A stretch of DNA of 64,000 nucleotides from Pseudomonas sp. PDM14 (GCF_014851905.1 NZ_JACVAQ010000001.1:1116001-1180000), one strand, 5' to 3'; shown: positions 54,605 through 64,000, counted from the stretch's first letter. Made by a program: numbers and translations. Notes: a model not told the origin generated them from the letters alone.

Positions 54605-55775
54605 GCGGGTTCCAGCTCTTCAGGCCGCGAGCAATGCGTTCGACCGCCTGCTGCAGGCGCTCGATGTTCTGCGTGTAGGCGAAACGCACGTGGTGCCCGG
54701 CCAGGTGGCGACCGAAGTCCAGGCCCGGGGTGAAGGCCACGTGCTCGGTTTCCAGGAAGTGCCGGCAGAAGGCAAAGGCATCGCCACCGAACGCCGAGAC
54801 ATCGGCATATAGATAGAAGGCGCCCTCCGGCTCCACGGCGATGCCAAAACCCAGCTCACGCAGGGCCGGCAGGAGGAAGTCGCGGCGGCGCTGGAATTCG
54901 TGGCGGCGCGCCTCGAGGATTTCCAGCGTCGCCGCTTCGAAACACGCCAGCGCCGCATGCTGGGCCATGCTCGGTGCGCTGATGTAGAGGTTCTGCGCCA
55001 GCTTCTCCAGCTCCGGCACCGCATTGCTCGGCGCCACCAGCCAGCCCAGGCGCCAGCCGGTCATGCCGAAATACTTGGAAAAACTGTTGAGCACGAAGGC
55101 GTCGTCATCGACCTGCAGCACGCTGGCCGCATCGCAGCCGTAGGTCAGGCCGTGGTAGATCTCGTCCACCACCAGATGGCCGCCGCGCTGCTTCAGCGCG
55201 CCCGACAGCGCGGCCAGTTCGTCGCGCTGCAGCAAGGTGCCGGTCGGGTTGGCCGGCGAGGCGACCAGGGCGCCGACGCTGTCGCCATCCCAGTAGCGCT
55301 CGACCATCTGCGGGGTCAGCTGGTAGCGGCTCTCCGGGCCGACCGGCACCAGCTGCGCCGCACCCTCGACCAGGCGCAGGAAGTGGCGGTTGCACGGGTA
55401 GCCGGGGTCGGCCAGCAGCCAGTGCTTGCCCGGATCGACCAGCAGGCTGGCGGCCAGCAACAGCGCGCCGGAACCGCCGGGAGTAATCAGGATGCGTTCG
55501 GGGTCAATAGTCAGCTGATAGCGCTGCGCGTAGAACCCGGCGATGGCCTCGCGCAATTGCGGCAGACCACGGGCAGCGGTGTAACGGGTGTGCCCATCGG
55601 CCAGCGCGGCTTGTCCGGCAGCGACGATGGGTGCAGCCGTGGTGAAATCGGGCTCGCCGATCTCCAGATGGATGACATCGTGGCCGGCGGCTTGCAGTTC
55701 ATTGGCATGCGCCAGCAGGGCCATCACATGAAAGGGTTCGATGGCGCGGCTGCGCGCACTCCAGGGCTGGGCCAT
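54594..55775 (-). CDS. Pyridoxal-phosphate aminotransferase, class I/II
   Basis: 393-aa fold-type I aminotransferase. The PLP lysine is Lys234 in [16 protein letters not shown]; also [28 protein letters not shown] and [10 protein letters not shown]. The ATG at 55775 has AAGGAAGG upstream; a longer open frame to 55964 is not needed. P. aeruginosa has a related gene next to sfsA and dksA. Substrate cannot be told from sequence. Confidence 0.9.
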   Translation of the reverse strand: MAQPWSARSRAIEPFHVMALLAHANELQAAGHDVIHLEIGEPDFTTAAPIVAAGQAALADGHTRYTAARGLPQLREAIAGFYAQRYQLTIDPERILITPGGSGALLLAASLLVDPGKHWLLADPGYPCNRHFLRLVEGAAQLVPVGPESRYQLTPQMVERYWDGDSVGALVASPANPTGTLLQRDELAALSGALKQRGGHLVVDEIYHGLTYGCDAASVLQVDDDAFVLNSFSKYFGMTGWRLGWLVAPSNAVPELEKLAQNLYISAPSMAQHAALACFEAATLEILEARRHEFQRRRDFLLPALRELGFGIAVEPEGAFYLYADVSAFGGDAFAFCRHFLETEHVAFTPGLDFGRHLAGHHVRFAYTQNIERLQQAVERIARGLKSWNPHAL

Positions 55776-55966
55776 TGGCCTTCCTTTATTAATGCAAAGG
55801 GTGGATTCTAACCAACTGCCTGACAAGGCTGTAGCAAGCTGGACAACCGGGAGTAGCGTACCCCGAATTGATCTGGTAAGTTCGCCCGCTTGCAGCCGCA
55901 GGCCCGGCATCGTCGGTGAAGGAACAAACCCTGCGCAATGGATCAGAAAGTGAGAGGCGGCCATCC

Positions 55967-56410
55967 ATGCCCACCAAAGCGAAACAAAGCAGTAGCCAAT
56001 TGGTCCGCGGCTTCGAGCCCTACAAAGAGAAGAAGGGCGAGGAGTACATGAGCGAGCCGATGCGCGCTCACTTCACCGGCATCCTCAACAAGTGGAAGCT
56101 GGAGTTGATGCAGGAAGTGGATCGCACCGTGCATCACATGCAGGACGAAGCGGCCAACTTCCCGGACCCGGCCGACCGTGCCAGCCAGGAAGAAGAGTTC
56201 AGCCTGGAACTGCGTGCCCGCGACCGCGAGCGCAAACTGATCAAGAAGATCGACGAAACCCTGCAGCTGATCGAAGACAACGAATACGGCTGGTGCGACT
56301 CCTGTGGCGTAGAGATCGGCATCCGCCGCCTCGAGGCCCGTCCGACTGCGACCCTGTGCATCGATTGCAAGACGCTTGCGGAAATCAAGGAAAAGCAGAT
56401 CGGTTCCTGA
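55967..56410 (+). CDS. dksA: RNA polymerase-binding transcription factor DksA
   Basis: Binds RNA polymerase with ppGpp to reset transcription in the stringent response. The 147-aa protein has a long coiled-coil hairpin whose tip carries the acidic DPADRASQ, and a four-cysteine zinc finger (CDSC at the start and CIDC after 17 residues). The ATG at 55967 gives the standard length. The hairpin GGGGCGC/GCGCCCC at 56416-56436 could be its terminator, though the T-tract is weak. Confidence 0.96.
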   Translation: MPTKAKQSSSQLVRGFEPYKEKKGEEYMSEPMRAHFTGILNKWKLELMQEVDRTVHHMQDEAANFPDPADRASQEEEFSLELRARDRERKLIKKIDETLQLIEDNEYGWCDSCGVEIGIRRLEARPTATLCIDCKTLAEIKEKQIGS

Positions 56411-56501
56411 TCTCGGACGGGGCGCTCAGGCGCCCCGTTGCATTTCCGGCCGCCGCTAACGGCTCGGCCTCGCGCACCGGCCCCAGATAAATCCTCCGCC
56501 G

Positions 56502-57389
56502 ATGAACGCACCTCCCTACATTGGGCGCTTCGCCCCCACACCCAGCGGCTACCTGCATTTCGGCTCGCTGGTCGCCTGCCTCGCGTCCTATCTCGACGCA
56601 CGCCACGTCGGCGGCCACTGGCTGCTGCGCATGGAAGACCTCGACCCGCCGCGTGAAGTCGCCGGCGCCCAAGAGGCAATCCTGCGCACCCTGGAAAACT
56701 ACGGTTTCGAATGGGATGGCGACCTGGTGCGCCAGAGCGAGCGCCACGAGGTCTACGCCAGCGTGCTGCAGCGCCTGTTCGACCAGGGCCTGGCCTACGC
56801 CTGCACCTGTTCGCGCAAACAGCTGGAAGGCTATGCCGGCGTCTACCCCGGCTTCTGCCGCAACGCCGGGCATGCCGCCGAGGATGCCGCGATTCGCCTG
56901 CGTGTGCCGGAACTCGAATACCGCTTCATCGACCGGGTGCAGGGCGAGTACCGCCAGCACCTGGGCCGCGAGGTCGGCGACTTCGTCATCCGCCGCCGCG
57001 ACGGGCTCTACGCCTACCAGCTGGCCGTGGTGCTGGATGACGCCTGGCAGGGCGTCACCGACGTGGTGCGCGGCGCCGACCTGCTCGACTCCACCCCGCG
57101 CCAGTTGTACCTGCAGGAGCTGCTGGGCTTCAGCCAGCCGCGCTACCTGCACGTGCCGCTGATCATCCAGCCCGACGGGCACAAGCTCGGCAAGAGCTAC
57201 CGTTCACCGCCACTGTCTGCAGAACAGGCCCCGGCCCTGCTGCTGCGTGCCCTGCGCGCCCTCGGCCAGCAGCCACCGGGCGAGCTGCAGGGTGCCCGTG
57301 TGCATGAGCTGCTTGCCTGGGGCATTGCCCACTGGGATGCCGCGCGCATTCCACGCAGCCGGGCACTGGCCGAGGAACAGCTGCGCTAG
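56502..57389 (+). CDS. gluQ: Glutamyl-Q tRNA(Asp) synthetase
   Basis: Truncated glutamyl-tRNA-synthetase paralogue that attaches glutamate to queuosine at position 34 of tRNA-Asp. 295 aa: HIGH-type motif PSGYLHFGS, cysteine pairs CTC and FCR in the zinc-binding insert, and the KMSKS equivalent KLGKS. No anticodon-binding domain, as expected. Follows dksA closely and in the conserved order. Confidence 0.94.
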   Translation: MNAPPYIGRFAPTPSGYLHFGSLVACLASYLDARHVGGHWLLRMEDLDPPREVAGAQEAILRTLENYGFEWDGDLVRQSERHEVYASVLQRLFDQGLAYACTCSRKQLEGYAGVYPGFCRNAGHAAEDAAIRLRVPELEYRFIDRVQGEYRQHLGREVGDFVIRRRDGLYAYQLAVVLDDAWQGVTDVVRGADLLDSTPRQLYLQELLGFSQPRYLHVPLIIQPDGHKLGKSYRSPPLSAEQAPALLLRALRALGQQPPGELQGARVHELLAWGIAHWDAARIPRSRALAEEQLR

Positions 57390-57392
57390 GCG

Positions 57393-57441
57393 CACTTCGT
57401 GCCGCCATCGTGGGACTCGATGGCACGCTGCGGATGAAGTG
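57393..57441 (+). repeat. Interrupted inverted repeat after gluQ
   Basis: CACTTC/GAAGTG on the outside and GTGCCGCCATCG/CGATGGCAC inside, in the 219-nt gap between gluQ and the small membrane protein. It lies 3 nt past the gluQ stop codon. No T-run follows, so termination is not certain. The rest of the gap shows nothing recognisable. Confidence 0.5.
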
Positions 57442-57608
57442 TTGTCAGGCGTTGATGCTCCCGATCTCGATCGCTATCTCTCTGGACGGAGTATGTAGCG
57501 GTGGCCAGAAACCAAGACACGGTGTCGGTTGGCAAGCCGCCGCGCGCACGACTGCCGCCTGCACGGTGAATCCGTTACCATCGGCGCACTTCCGACACGA
57601 GATGCGGC

Positions 57609-57785
57609 ATGTACATCTACCGACTGGTCCTGCTCCTGGTGGTGGGGATCTACCTGTTCTCCCCGGCCATCATGGACTGGTGGATCGACCCCAATGGCGC
57701 CTGGTACCGCCCCTACTTGCTGTGGCTGATCCTCATCGTCGTGACCTTCATTCTGCAGAGCCAGCGCGATGCCGATGAACTCTGA
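57609..57785 (+). CDS. Small conserved membrane protein upstream of cbrA
   Basis: 58-aa protein with two hydrophobic stretches (YRLVLLLVVGIYLFSPAI and YLLWLILIVVTFIL) separated by a turn with DWWIDPNGAWYRP, which would put both ends on the same side. Not recognised as any named family; I recall an unnamed small ORF in the same place in P. aeruginosa. ATG at 57609. It ends 57 nt before cbrA and could be co-transcribed with it. The tryptophan-rich middle and hydrophobic pattern support translation. Confidence 0.75.
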   Translation: MYIYRLVLLLVVGIYLFSPAIMDWWIDPNGAWYRPYLLWLILIVVTFILQSQRDADEL

Positions 57786-57842
57786 GGGTTATCGAGCCCA
57801 CCGCAGCGATCACCCTTCACTTCCACTCGCCGAGCCCACGCG

Positions 57843-60797
57843 ATGCTGACGAGCTTTGACCTGAGTCAGCTGATCCTGATCAGCGCCGCCTACCTGTTGC
57901 TGCTCTTCGGCGTCGCCTGGCTCAGCGAAAAAGGCCTGATCCCACGGCGCATCATCCGCCACCCGCTGACCTACACCCTGTCGCTCGGCGTCTACGCCAG
58001 CGCCTGGGCGTTCTATGGCACGGTCGGCCTGGCCTACCAATACGGCTTCGGCTTCCTCGCCAGCTACCTGGGCGTGACCGGCGCCTTCCTTCTGGCCCCG
58101 GTGCTGCTCTACCCGATCCTGCGCATTACCCGCACCTACCAGCTGTCGTCGCTGGCCGACCTGTTCGCCTTTCGCTTTCGCAGCAGTTGGGCCGGCGCGC
58201 TGACCACGCTGTTCATGCTGATCGGGGTGCTGCCGCTGCTGGCGCTGCAGATCCAGGCGGTGGCCGACTCGATCGGCATCCTCACCCGCGAGCCCTTGCA
58301 GAACCGCTTCGCCCTCGGTTTCTGCGCACTGATCACGCTGTTCACCATCCTCTTCGGCGCACGCCACATCGCCACCCGCGAGAAGCACGAAGGCCTGGTA
58401 TTCGCCATCGCCTTCGAGTCGGTGGTCAAGCTGGTCTGCCTCGGCGGCATCGGCCTCTACGCGCTGTACGGCGTGTTCGGTGGCCCGCGCGAGCTGGAGC
58501 TGTGGCTGCTGCAGAACCAGTCCGCCCTCACCGCCCTGCATACGCCGCTGCAGGAAGGGCCGTGGCGCACCCTGCTGCTGGTGTTCTTCGCCTCGGCCAT
58601 CGTCATGCCGCACATGTACCACATGACCTTCACCGAGAACCTCAACCCACGCGCCATCGTCAGCGCCAGTTGGGGCCTGCCGCTGTTCCTGCTGCTGATG
58701 AGCCTGTCGGTGCCGCTGATCCTCTGGGCCGGCCTGAAGCTGGGCGCCACCACCAACCCCGAATACTTCACCCTCGGCCTGGGCATCGCGGTGAACAGCC
58801 CGACTCTGGCGCTGGTTGCCTACGTCGGCGGTCTCTCCGCCTCCAGCGGGCTGATCATCGTCACCACCCTGGCGCTCTCGGGCATGGCCCTCAACCACCT
58901 GGTACTGCCGCTCTACCAGCCGCCGGCGCAGGGCAACATCTACCGCTGGCTGAAGTGGACCCGGCGCGCGCTGATCATCGCCATCATCATGGCCGCCTAC
59001 GGCTTCTACCTGCTGCTCGGCGCCGAGCAGGACCTGGCCAACCTCGGCATCGTCGCCTTCGTCGCCACCCTGCAGTTCCTCCCCGGCGCGCTCTCGGTGC
59101 TGTACTGGCCGACCGCCAACCGCCGCGGCTTCATCGCCGGCCTGCTCACCGGCATTCTGGTCTGGGCGGTGAGCATGCTGCTGCCGCTGGTGAGCAACCT
59201 GCAGGGCATCCACGTGCCGCTGCTCAACGTCATGTACACCCTCAGCGACACCAGCTGGCACTTCGCGGCCATCGGCTCGCTGGCCGCCAACGTGCTGGTC
59301 TTCACCCTGGTCTCGCTGTTCACCGAGAGCAGTGCCGAGGAGAAGAGCGCCGCCGAAGCCTGCACCGTGGACAACGTGCGCCGCCCGCAACGCCGCGAGC
59401 TGCTGGCCAACTCGCCGCAGGAGTTCGCCACCCAGCTGGCCAAGCCGCTCGGTGCCAAGACCGCGCAAAAGGAGGTCGAACAGGCCCTGCGCGACCTGCA
59501 CCTGCCATTCGACGAGCGCCGCCCCTACGCCCTGCGCCGCCTGCGCGACCGTATCGAGGCCAACCTCTCCGGCCTGATGGGTCCGAGCGTGTCGCAGGAC
59601 ATCGTCGAGACCTTCCTGCCGTACAAGTCCGGCAGCGAAGGCTACGTCACCGAAGACATCCACTTCATCGAGAGCCGCCTGGAGGATTACCAGTCGCGCC
59701 TCACCGGCCTCGCCGCCGAGCTCGACGCCTTGCGCCGCTTCCACCGCCAGACCCTGCAGGAACTGCCGATGGGGGTCTGCTCGCTGGCCAAGGACAAGGA
59801 AATCCTCATGTGGAACCGCGCGCTGGAAGACCTTACCGGCATTCCCGCACAGCAGGTGGTCGGTTCGCGCCTGGCCGCCCTCGACGAACCGTGGCGCGAA
59901 CTGCTGGAAGACTTCACCCGCCAGGACGACGAACACCTGCACAAGCAGCACCTGGCCCTCGACGGCGAAGTGCGCTGGCTCAACCTGCACAAGGCGGCAA
60001 TCGACGAACCGCTGGCCCCGGGCAACAGCGGCCTGGTGCTGCTGATCGAGGACGTCACCGAGACCCGCGTACTGGAAGACCAGCTGGTGCACTCCGAGCG
60101 CCTGGCCAGCATCGGCCGCCTGGCCGCCGGCGTGGCCCACGAGATCGGCAACCCGGTCACCGGTATCGCCTGCCTGGCGCAGAACCTGCGCGAGGAACGC
60201 GAAGACGACGACGAACTGCAGGAACTCAGCGGCCAGCTGCTCGACCAGACCAAGCGCATCTCGCGCATCGTCCAGTCGCTGATGAACTTCGCCCACGCCG
60301 GCGCCCAGCAACGCTCGGAATACCCGGTCAGCCTGGCGGACGTGGCCCAGGACGCGATCAGCCTGCTGGCGCTGAACCGCACCAGCACCGAAGTGCAGTT
60401 CTTCAACCTGTGCGACCCGGATCACCTGGCCAAGGGCGATCCGCAACGCCTGGCCCAGGTGCTGATCAACCTGCTGTCCAACGCCCGCGACGCCTCGCAG
60501 CCCGGCGGCGCCATCCGCGTCAGCAGCGAAGCCTCGGAGCAGAGCGTCTACCTGATCGTGGAAGACGAAGGCAGCGGCATCCCGCAGGCGATCATGGACC
60601 GCCTGTTCGAGCCCTTCTTCACCACCAAGGACCCGGGCAAAGGCACCGGTCTGGGTCTCGCACTGGTCTATTCGATCGTGGAAGAGCATTATGGACAGAT
60701 CACCATCGACAGCCCGGCCGACGCCGATCAACAACGCGGTACGCGTTTTCGCGTCACCTTGCCGCGCTATATCGAAACGACGTCCGTAGCGACCTGA
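57843..60797 (+). CDS. cbrA: Two-component sensor kinase CbrA (SLC5-fused)
   Basis: 984-aa histidine kinase controlling carbon/nitrogen use. The first 500 or so residues are a sodium/solute-symporter (SLC5) domain with about 13 membrane segments; a STAC-like linker, a PAS domain (about 620-740), a dimerisation domain with phosphorylated His766 ([11 protein letters not shown]) and an ATPase domain ([33 protein letters not shown]) follow. In the family the transporter part binds histidine and related solutes. The partner is CbrB, 163 nt downstream. Confidence 0.95.
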   Translation: MLTSFDLSQLILISAAYLLLLFGVAWLSEKGLIPRRIIRHPLTYTLSLGVYASAWAFYGTVGLAYQYGFGFLASYLGVTGAFLLAPVLLYPILRITRTYQLSSLADLFAFRFRSSWAGALTTLFMLIGVLPLLALQIQAVADSIGILTREPLQNRFALGFCALITLFTILFGARHIATREKHEGLVFAIAFESVVKLVCLGGIGLYALYGVFGGPRELELWLLQNQSALTALHTPLQEGPWRTLLLVFFASAIVMPHMYHMTFTENLNPRAIVSASWGLPLFLLLMSLSVPLILWAGLKLGATTNPEYFTLGLGIAVNSPTLALVAYVGGLSASSGLIIVTTLALSGMALNHLVLPLYQPPAQGNIYRWLKWTRRALIIAIIMAAYGFYLLLGAEQDLANLGIVAFVATLQFLPGALSVLYWPTANRRGFIAGLLTGILVWAVSMLLPLVSNLQGIHVPLLNVMYTLSDTSWHFAAIGSLAANVLVFTLVSLFTESSAEEKSAAEACTVDNVRRPQRRELLANSPQEFATQLAKPLGAKTAQKEVEQALRDLHLPFDERRPYALRRLRDRIEANLSGLMGPSVSQDIVETFLPYKSGSEGYVTEDIHFIESRLEDYQSRLTGLAAELDALRRFHRQTLQELPMGVCSLAKDKEILMWNRALEDLTGIPAQQVVGSRLAALDEPWRELLEDFTRQDDEHLHKQHLALDGEVRWLNLHKAAIDEPLAPGNSGLVLLIEDVTETRVLEDQLVHSERLASIGRLAAGVAHEIGNPVTGIACLAQNLREEREDDDELQELSGQLLDQTKRISRIVQSLMNFAHAGAQQRSEYPVSLADVAQDAISLLALNRTSTEVQFFNLCDPDHLAKGDPQRLAQVLINLLSNARDASQPGGAIRVSSEASEQSVYLIVEDEGSGIPQAIMDRLFEPFFTTKDPGKGTGLGLALVYSIVEEHYGQITIDSPADADQQRGTRFRVTLPRYIETTSVAT

Positions 60798-60809
60798 GCA
60801 GTGACCTAT

Positions 60810-60939
60810 GAATCCGTGCAGGGACTGCGAGCTAGAACCAGGTACGGCCGAAGGGGCCGAAGACGCGCGGTTTACAGGATGTAGACGCGCACTCCCCTAG
60901 CCACACCGCCCGGCTCTGCCGCAACCCCCGCACCGATTC
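60810..60939 (+). repeat. Dispersed hairpin repeat, copy 3, filling the cbrA-cbrB gap
   Basis: 130-bp element that leaves only 12 nt to cbrA and 21 nt to cbrB. Left end GAATCCGTGCAGGGACTGCG (60810-60829) pairs with the right end (complement GAATCGGTGCGGGGGTTGCG). Core GAGCTAGAACCAGG and GCGGTTTACAGGATGTAGACG align with copies 1 and 2. The most diverged copy. Confidence 0.7.
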
Positions 60940-60960
60940 GAGACCGTCGAGAGAGCATCA

Positions 60961-62379
60961 ATGCCCCATATCCTCATCGTCGAAGACGAAACCATCATCC
61001 GCTCGGCCCTGCGCCGCCTGCTGGAGCGCAACCAGTATCAGGTCAGCGAAGCCGGCTCGGTGCAGGAAGCCCAGGAGCGCTACAGCATCGCCGGCTTCGA
61101 CCTGATCGTCAGCGATCTGCGCCTGCCCGGCGCGCCCGGTACCGAGCTGATCAAGCTGGCCGAAGGCACCCCGGTGCTGATCATGACCAGCTACGCCAGC
61201 CTGCGTTCGGCGGTCGACTCGATGAAGATGGGCGCGGTCGACTACATCGCCAAGCCGTTCGACCACGACGAGATGCTGCAGGCGGTGGCGCGGATCCTGC
61301 GCGACCACCAGGAGGCGCGCAGCCGCGCCCCGGAAACCACCAGCAAGAGTTCCGGCAAGGCCGCGGCCAGCAATGCCGACGGCGACATCGGCATCATCGG
61401 TTCCTGCGCCGCCATGCAGGACATGTACAGCAAGATCCGCAAGGTCGCCCCGACCGATTCCAACGTACTGATCCAGGGCGAGTCCGGCACCGGCAAGGAG
61501 CTGGTCGCCCGCGCCCTGCACAACCTGTCCAAGCGCGCCAAGGCGCCGCTGATTTCGGTCAACTGCGCGGCCATTCCGGAAACCCTGATCGAATCCGAAC
61601 TGTTCGGCCACGAGAAAGGCGCCTTCACCGGGGCCAGCGCCGGCCGCGCCGGTCTGGTCGAAGCGGCCGATGGCGGCACCCTGTTCCTCGACGAAATCGG
61701 CGAGCTGCCCCTGGAAGCCCAGGCCCGGCTGCTGCGTGTGCTGCAGGAAGGCGAGATTCGCCGGGTCGGCTCGGTGCAATCGCAGAAGGTCGACGTGCGC
61801 CTGATCGCCGCGACCCACCGCGACCTTAAAACCCTGTCGAAGATCGGCCAGTTCCGCGAAGACCTCTATTACCGCCTGCACGTCATCGCCCTCAAGCTGC
61901 CGCCGCTGCGTGAGCGCGGGGCCGACGTCAACGAGATCGCCCATGCCTTCCTTGCCCGCCAGTGCGCGCGCATGGGCCGCGAGGACCTACGCTTCGCCGC
62001 CGACGCCGAACAGGCGATCCGCCACTATTCCTGGCCGGGTAACGTGCGCGAGCTGGAGAACGCCATCGAGCGCTCGGTGATCCTTTGCGAGAGCCCGGAG
62101 ATTTCCGCCGAGCTGCTGGGCATCGACATCGAACTGGACGACCTGGAAGACGGTGACTTCGCCGCCCTCTCCAACGGCAACGGCGCCAGCAACAGCCACG
62201 AGCCGACCGAGGATCTGTCGCTGGAAGACTACTTCCAGCACTTCGTCCTCGAACACCAGGACCACATGACCGAGACCGAGCTGGCACGCAAGCTGGGCAT
62301 CAGCCGCAAGTGCCTGTGGGAACGTCGCCAGCGCCTGGGCATCCCCCGGCGCAAGACTGGGGCGGTAACCGGCCCGTGA
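60961..62379 (+). CDS. cbrB: NtrC-family response regulator CbrB
   Basis: 472-aa sigma54 activator. Receiver domain with phospho-acceptor Asp52 (VSDLRLPG) and Lys in AKPFD; AAA+ domain with Walker A GESGTGKE (from residue 173) and the sigma54-contact motif GAFTGA (220-225); a C-terminal helix-turn-helix ([20 protein letters not shown]). It activates crcZ directly downstream, where half-sites and a sigma54 promoter are visible, and other catabolic genes. Confidence 0.96.
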   Translation: MPHILIVEDETIIRSALRRLLERNQYQVSEAGSVQEAQERYSIAGFDLIVSDLRLPGAPGTELIKLAEGTPVLIMTSYASLRSAVDSMKMGAVDYIAKPFDHDEMLQAVARILRDHQEARSRAPETTSKSSGKAAASNADGDIGIIGSCAAMQDMYSKIRKVAPTDSNVLIQGESGTGKELVARALHNLSKRAKAPLISVNCAAIPETLIESELFGHEKGAFTGASAGRAGLVEAADGGTLFLDEIGELPLEAQARLLRVLQEGEIRRVGSVQSQKVDVRLIAATHRDLKTLSKIGQFREDLYYRLHVIALKLPPLRERGADVNEIAHAFLARQCARMGREDLRFAADAEQAIRHYSWPGNVRELENAIERSVILCESPEISAELLGIDIELDDLEDGDFAALSNGNGASNSHEPTEDLSLEDYFQHFVLEHQDHMTETELARKLGISRKCLWERRQRLGIPRRKTGAVTGP

Positions 62380-62407
62380 GCCGCGTCCAAGCGGGGGAAA
62401 CACTCGT

Positions 62408-62472
62408 GGTAACGCCCCCACAAGCTGTTACCCCGCCAAACATGGCGTAACAAAGCCGGGTTCATCGGTAAC
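62408..62472. promoter_or_regulatory. Putative CbrB binding region upstream of crcZ
   Basis: Four GTAAC-type half-sites: GGTAAC (62408-62413), TGTTAC (62426-62431), GTAACA (62447-62452) and GGTAAC (62467-62472). The middle pair forms TGTTAC-N15-GTAACA. The last three are spaced 21 bp apart, two helical turns. This resembles the palindromic CbrB consensus as I remember it. The region lies about 80-140 bp upstream of the sigma54 promoter, a normal enhancer distance. Confidence 0.7.
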
Positions 62473-62489
62473 GAGAACCCGGCTTTTTT
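62453..62489 (+). terminator. cbrB terminator
   Basis: AAGCCGGGTTC (62453-62463), 11-nt loop, GAACCCGGCTT (62475-62485) and a T run. The loop contains the fourth GTAAC half-site, so terminator and enhancer are interleaved. Confidence 0.92.
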
Positions 62490-62549
62490 GTGAGCTCACG
62501 AAGGGCCACAAAAAACCAAACTATTGATAAATAAGGAATTTCAAAAACT

Positions 62550-62563
62550 GGCACGGCTTCTGC
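62550..62563 (+). promoter_or_regulatory. Sigma54 promoter of crcZ
   Basis: TGGCACGGCTTCTGC: GG at 62550-62551 and GC at 62562-62563 with exactly 10 nt between, matching the -24/-12 consensus. Predicted transcription start near 62575. Confidence 0.88.
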
Positions 62564-62574
62564 TTTATTTCTGG

Positions 62575-62932
62575 CACAACAACAATAACAAGCTAGAAAC
62601 ACCACAATAAAAATAAGACATACCGACTCCAGCACAATAAAAACAACAAGGCGGAGGCGCAGCTAACTGATCATTTTGGAGAGGATTTGCCTTCGGGGTT
62701 CGCCCCACAGCCAGGCTGAGAACAATAAAACTGCCTTGAGGCAGCGCCGGAACTGGTTGGATCATGGAATGATCTTGGCAACGTCAGCATCCAAAGTAAT
62801 CCGTTTGCTCCTGGTACCCCATTTGGGCTACCAACAACGGGCCAGCCAACAAAAACAACAGGCCCGCCATAATAATAAAAACAAAGCACGCACCTACTTG
62901 GGGGGGAGCCTCGGCTCCCCCAGTAGCTTTAC
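62575..62932 (+). ncRNA. crcZ: Small RNA CrcZ (antagonist of Hfq/Crc repression)
   Basis: About 358-nt RNA that sequesters Hfq with Crc and so relieves carbon catabolite repression. At least five A-rich motifs of the kind bound by Hfq/Crc are visible, for example AACAACAATAACAAG, CAATAAAAATAAG, CAATAAAAACAACAAGG, GAACAATAAAACTG, CCAACAAAAACAACAGG and AATAATAAAAACAAAG. It ends in the hairpin CTACTTGGGGGGGAGCC / GGCTCCCCCAGTAG (62893-62926 region). Location between cbrB and pcnB is the classical one. Ends are predicted from promoter and hairpin. Confidence 0.9.
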
Positions 62933-63112
62933 CCCCTGCACCGATATCCCCAGCCTGCCATTTAATTCACCATCCCCCTCCCCAGTGCTAGAATCCGCGC
63001 CATTCGTGCGGCTAAATGCATTTTTCAGCCCGTCGGCAATCTTGCCCGTCCCTGTACTGGCGCTCCACGACGAACTGATACGGCCGTTTTCTCCATTAAA
63101 CAGTGCCCCCCA
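62933..63112 (+). other. Leader region of pcnB
   Basis: 180 nt between the crcZ hairpin and the pcnB ATG. A frame runs from 62676 across this area but has no family resemblance or codon pattern. No clear promoter could be defined; pcnB may rely on a promoter here or on read-through from crcZ. Confidence 0.4.
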
Positions 63113-64000
63113 ATGCTGAAGAAGCTGTTCAAGTCTTTCCGCTCTCCGCTGAAGCGAAACGCCCATCCCCGTACCACGCCCGAAATTTTCGGCAGCCGCC
63201 AGCATCCGCTGCAGCGCGGCCAGTTCAGCCGCAACGCGGTGAACGTGGTCGAGCGCCTGCAGAACGCCGGCTACCAGGCCTACCTGGTCGGTGGCTGCGT
63301 ACGCGATCTGCTGCTGGGCATCCATCCCAAGGATTTCGACGTCGCCACCAGCGCTACCCCAGAGCAGGTCCGTGCCGAATTCCGCAACGCCCGTGTAATC
63401 GGCCGCCGCTTCAAGCTGGCCCACGTGCATTTCGGCCGCGAGATCATTGAGGTCGCCACCTTCCGCGCCAACCACCCGCAGGGTGAGGACGAGGAAGACA
63501 GCCACATTTCCTCGCGCAACGAGAGCGGACGCATCCTGCGCGACAACGTCTACGGCAGCCTGGAAGACGACGCCCAGCGCCGCGACTTCACCATCAACGC
63601 GCTGTACTTCGACGTCAGCGGCGAGCGCATCCTCGATTACGCCCACGGCGTGCACGACATCCGCAACCGCCTGATCCGCCTGATCGGCGACCCCGAGCAG
63701 CGCTACCTGGAAGACCCGGTGCGCATGCTGCGAGCGATACGCTTCGCCGCCAAGCTCGACTTCGATATCGAGAAGCACAGTGCCGCACCGATCCGCCAGC
63801 TGGCCTCGAAGCTGCGCGACATTCCGTCCGCGCGTCTGTTCGACGAGTGCCTGAAGCTGTTCCTCGCCGGTTACGCCGAGCGCACCTTCGAGCTGCTGGT
63901 CGAGTACGACCTGTTCGCCCCGCTGTTCCCCGCCAGCGCCGCAGCGCTCAAGCGCGACCCGGAGTACACCGGCACGCTGATCCGCCAGGCCCTGGCCAAC
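63113..64000 (+). CDS. pcnB: Poly(A) polymerase I, N-terminal part (runs off the window)
   Basis: Adds 3' poly(A) tails that speed RNA decay. The visible 296 codons start MLKKLFKSFRSPLK and contain the nucleotidyltransferase signature YLVGGCVRDLLLG followed by the metal-binding DFDVAT, then RRDFTINALYFD and EDPVRMLRAIRFAAKL, which separate poly(A) polymerase from CCA-adding enzyme in context. The gene extends beyond 64000. The ATG at 63113 is chosen by homology; the ribosome-binding site is weak. Confidence 0.94.
   Translation, partial: MLKKLFKSFRSPLKRNAHPRTTPEIFGSRQHPLQRGQFSRNAVNVVERLQNAGYQAYLVGGCVRDLLLGIHPKDFDVATSATPEQVRAEFRNARVIGRRFKLAHVHFGREIIEVATFRANHPQGEDEEDSHISSRNESGRILRDNVYGSLEDDAQRRDFTINALYFDVSGERILDYAHGVHDIRNRLIRLIGDPEQRYLEDPVRMLRAIRFAAKLDFDIEKHSAAPIRQLASKLRDIPSARLFDECLKLFLAGYAERTFELLVEYDLFAPLFPASAAALKRDPEYTGTLIRQALAN

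Noticed and set aside
57810..60734. Very long minus-strand ORF (974 codons) and a plus-frame ORF of 874 codons over cbrA
   Set aside because: Both are shadows of the high-GC cbrA gene. Their translations are rich in Arg, Gly, Gln and His with no domain pattern, while the cbrA frame has clear kinase motifs.
62676..63119. 147-codon ORF across crcZ and the pcnB leader
   Set aside because: It overlaps the sRNA and its hairpin, has no ribosome-binding site or recognisable family, and clashes with the established crcZ-pcnB layout.

Overview
The window is a GC-rich gammaproteobacterial chromosome segment from Pseudomonas (sensu lato). Evidence: gene order from ftsZ through rnpB, rsmI, petABC, rpsI-rplM, trpS and cysDNC to algW follows what I remember of P. 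aeruginosa PA4407-PA4446; CysN and CysC are fused; TrpS has the long pseudomonad C-terminus; and the cbrA-cbrB-crcZ-pcnB block is present. I infer a species outside P. aeruginosa because the heme locus is joined directly to algW, the soxR/monooxygenase pair sits there, and prrF is missing beside phuW. I cannot name the species.

Layout. 1-15850 (minus): the division and cell-wall (dcw) cluster mraZ-rsmH-ftsL-ftsI-murE-murF-mraY-murD-ftsW-murG-murC-ddlB-ftsQ-ftsA-ftsZ (ftsZ cut by the window edge), many genes overlapping by 1-11 nt, driven from a promoter beside a 10-bp-periodic MraZ operator. 16163-16512 (minus): RNase P RNA. 16551-25865: rsmI, lpoA, yraN, gmhA and a BON lipoprotein; then sspA-sspB, the cytochrome bc1 operon petABC and rplM-rpsI on the minus strand. 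26143-39556: tas-like reductase, nfi, acyl-CoA dehydrogenase with a divergent GlxA-type regulator, zapE, trpS, a hydrolase, zapG, cysD-cysNC, a Nif3-like protein and algW.

39606-53843 is the accessory part. A SoxR gene and a small ABM monooxygenase diverge from a perfect 20-bp sox box. A heme-uptake locus follows: phuSTUVW (minus), a divergent phuR-like receptor broken by a stop codon and a frameshift, then an ECF sigma factor / FecR-type anti-sigma / TonB receptor signalling set with two Fur-box-like sites, heme oxygenase, a DUF454 membrane protein and a Rieske ferredoxin. The intact receptor may now supply heme to PhuTUV.

53897-64000 returns to core genes: sfsA, an aminotransferase, dksA, gluQ, a 58-aa membrane protein, the cbrA-cbrB two-component system, the small RNA crcZ (sigma54 promoter plus CbrB-type half-sites) and the start of pcnB. 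CbrAB activates crcZ, which titrates Hfq/Crc in carbon catabolite repression, so this block is one regulatory circuit.

The most unusual non-coding signal is a roughly 130-142 bp hairpin element present three times (32911-33049, 34368-34509, 60810-60939). Its core is conserved while its paired arms differ between copies and change together. No tRNA genes, CRISPR arrays or insertion-sequence transposases were seen.
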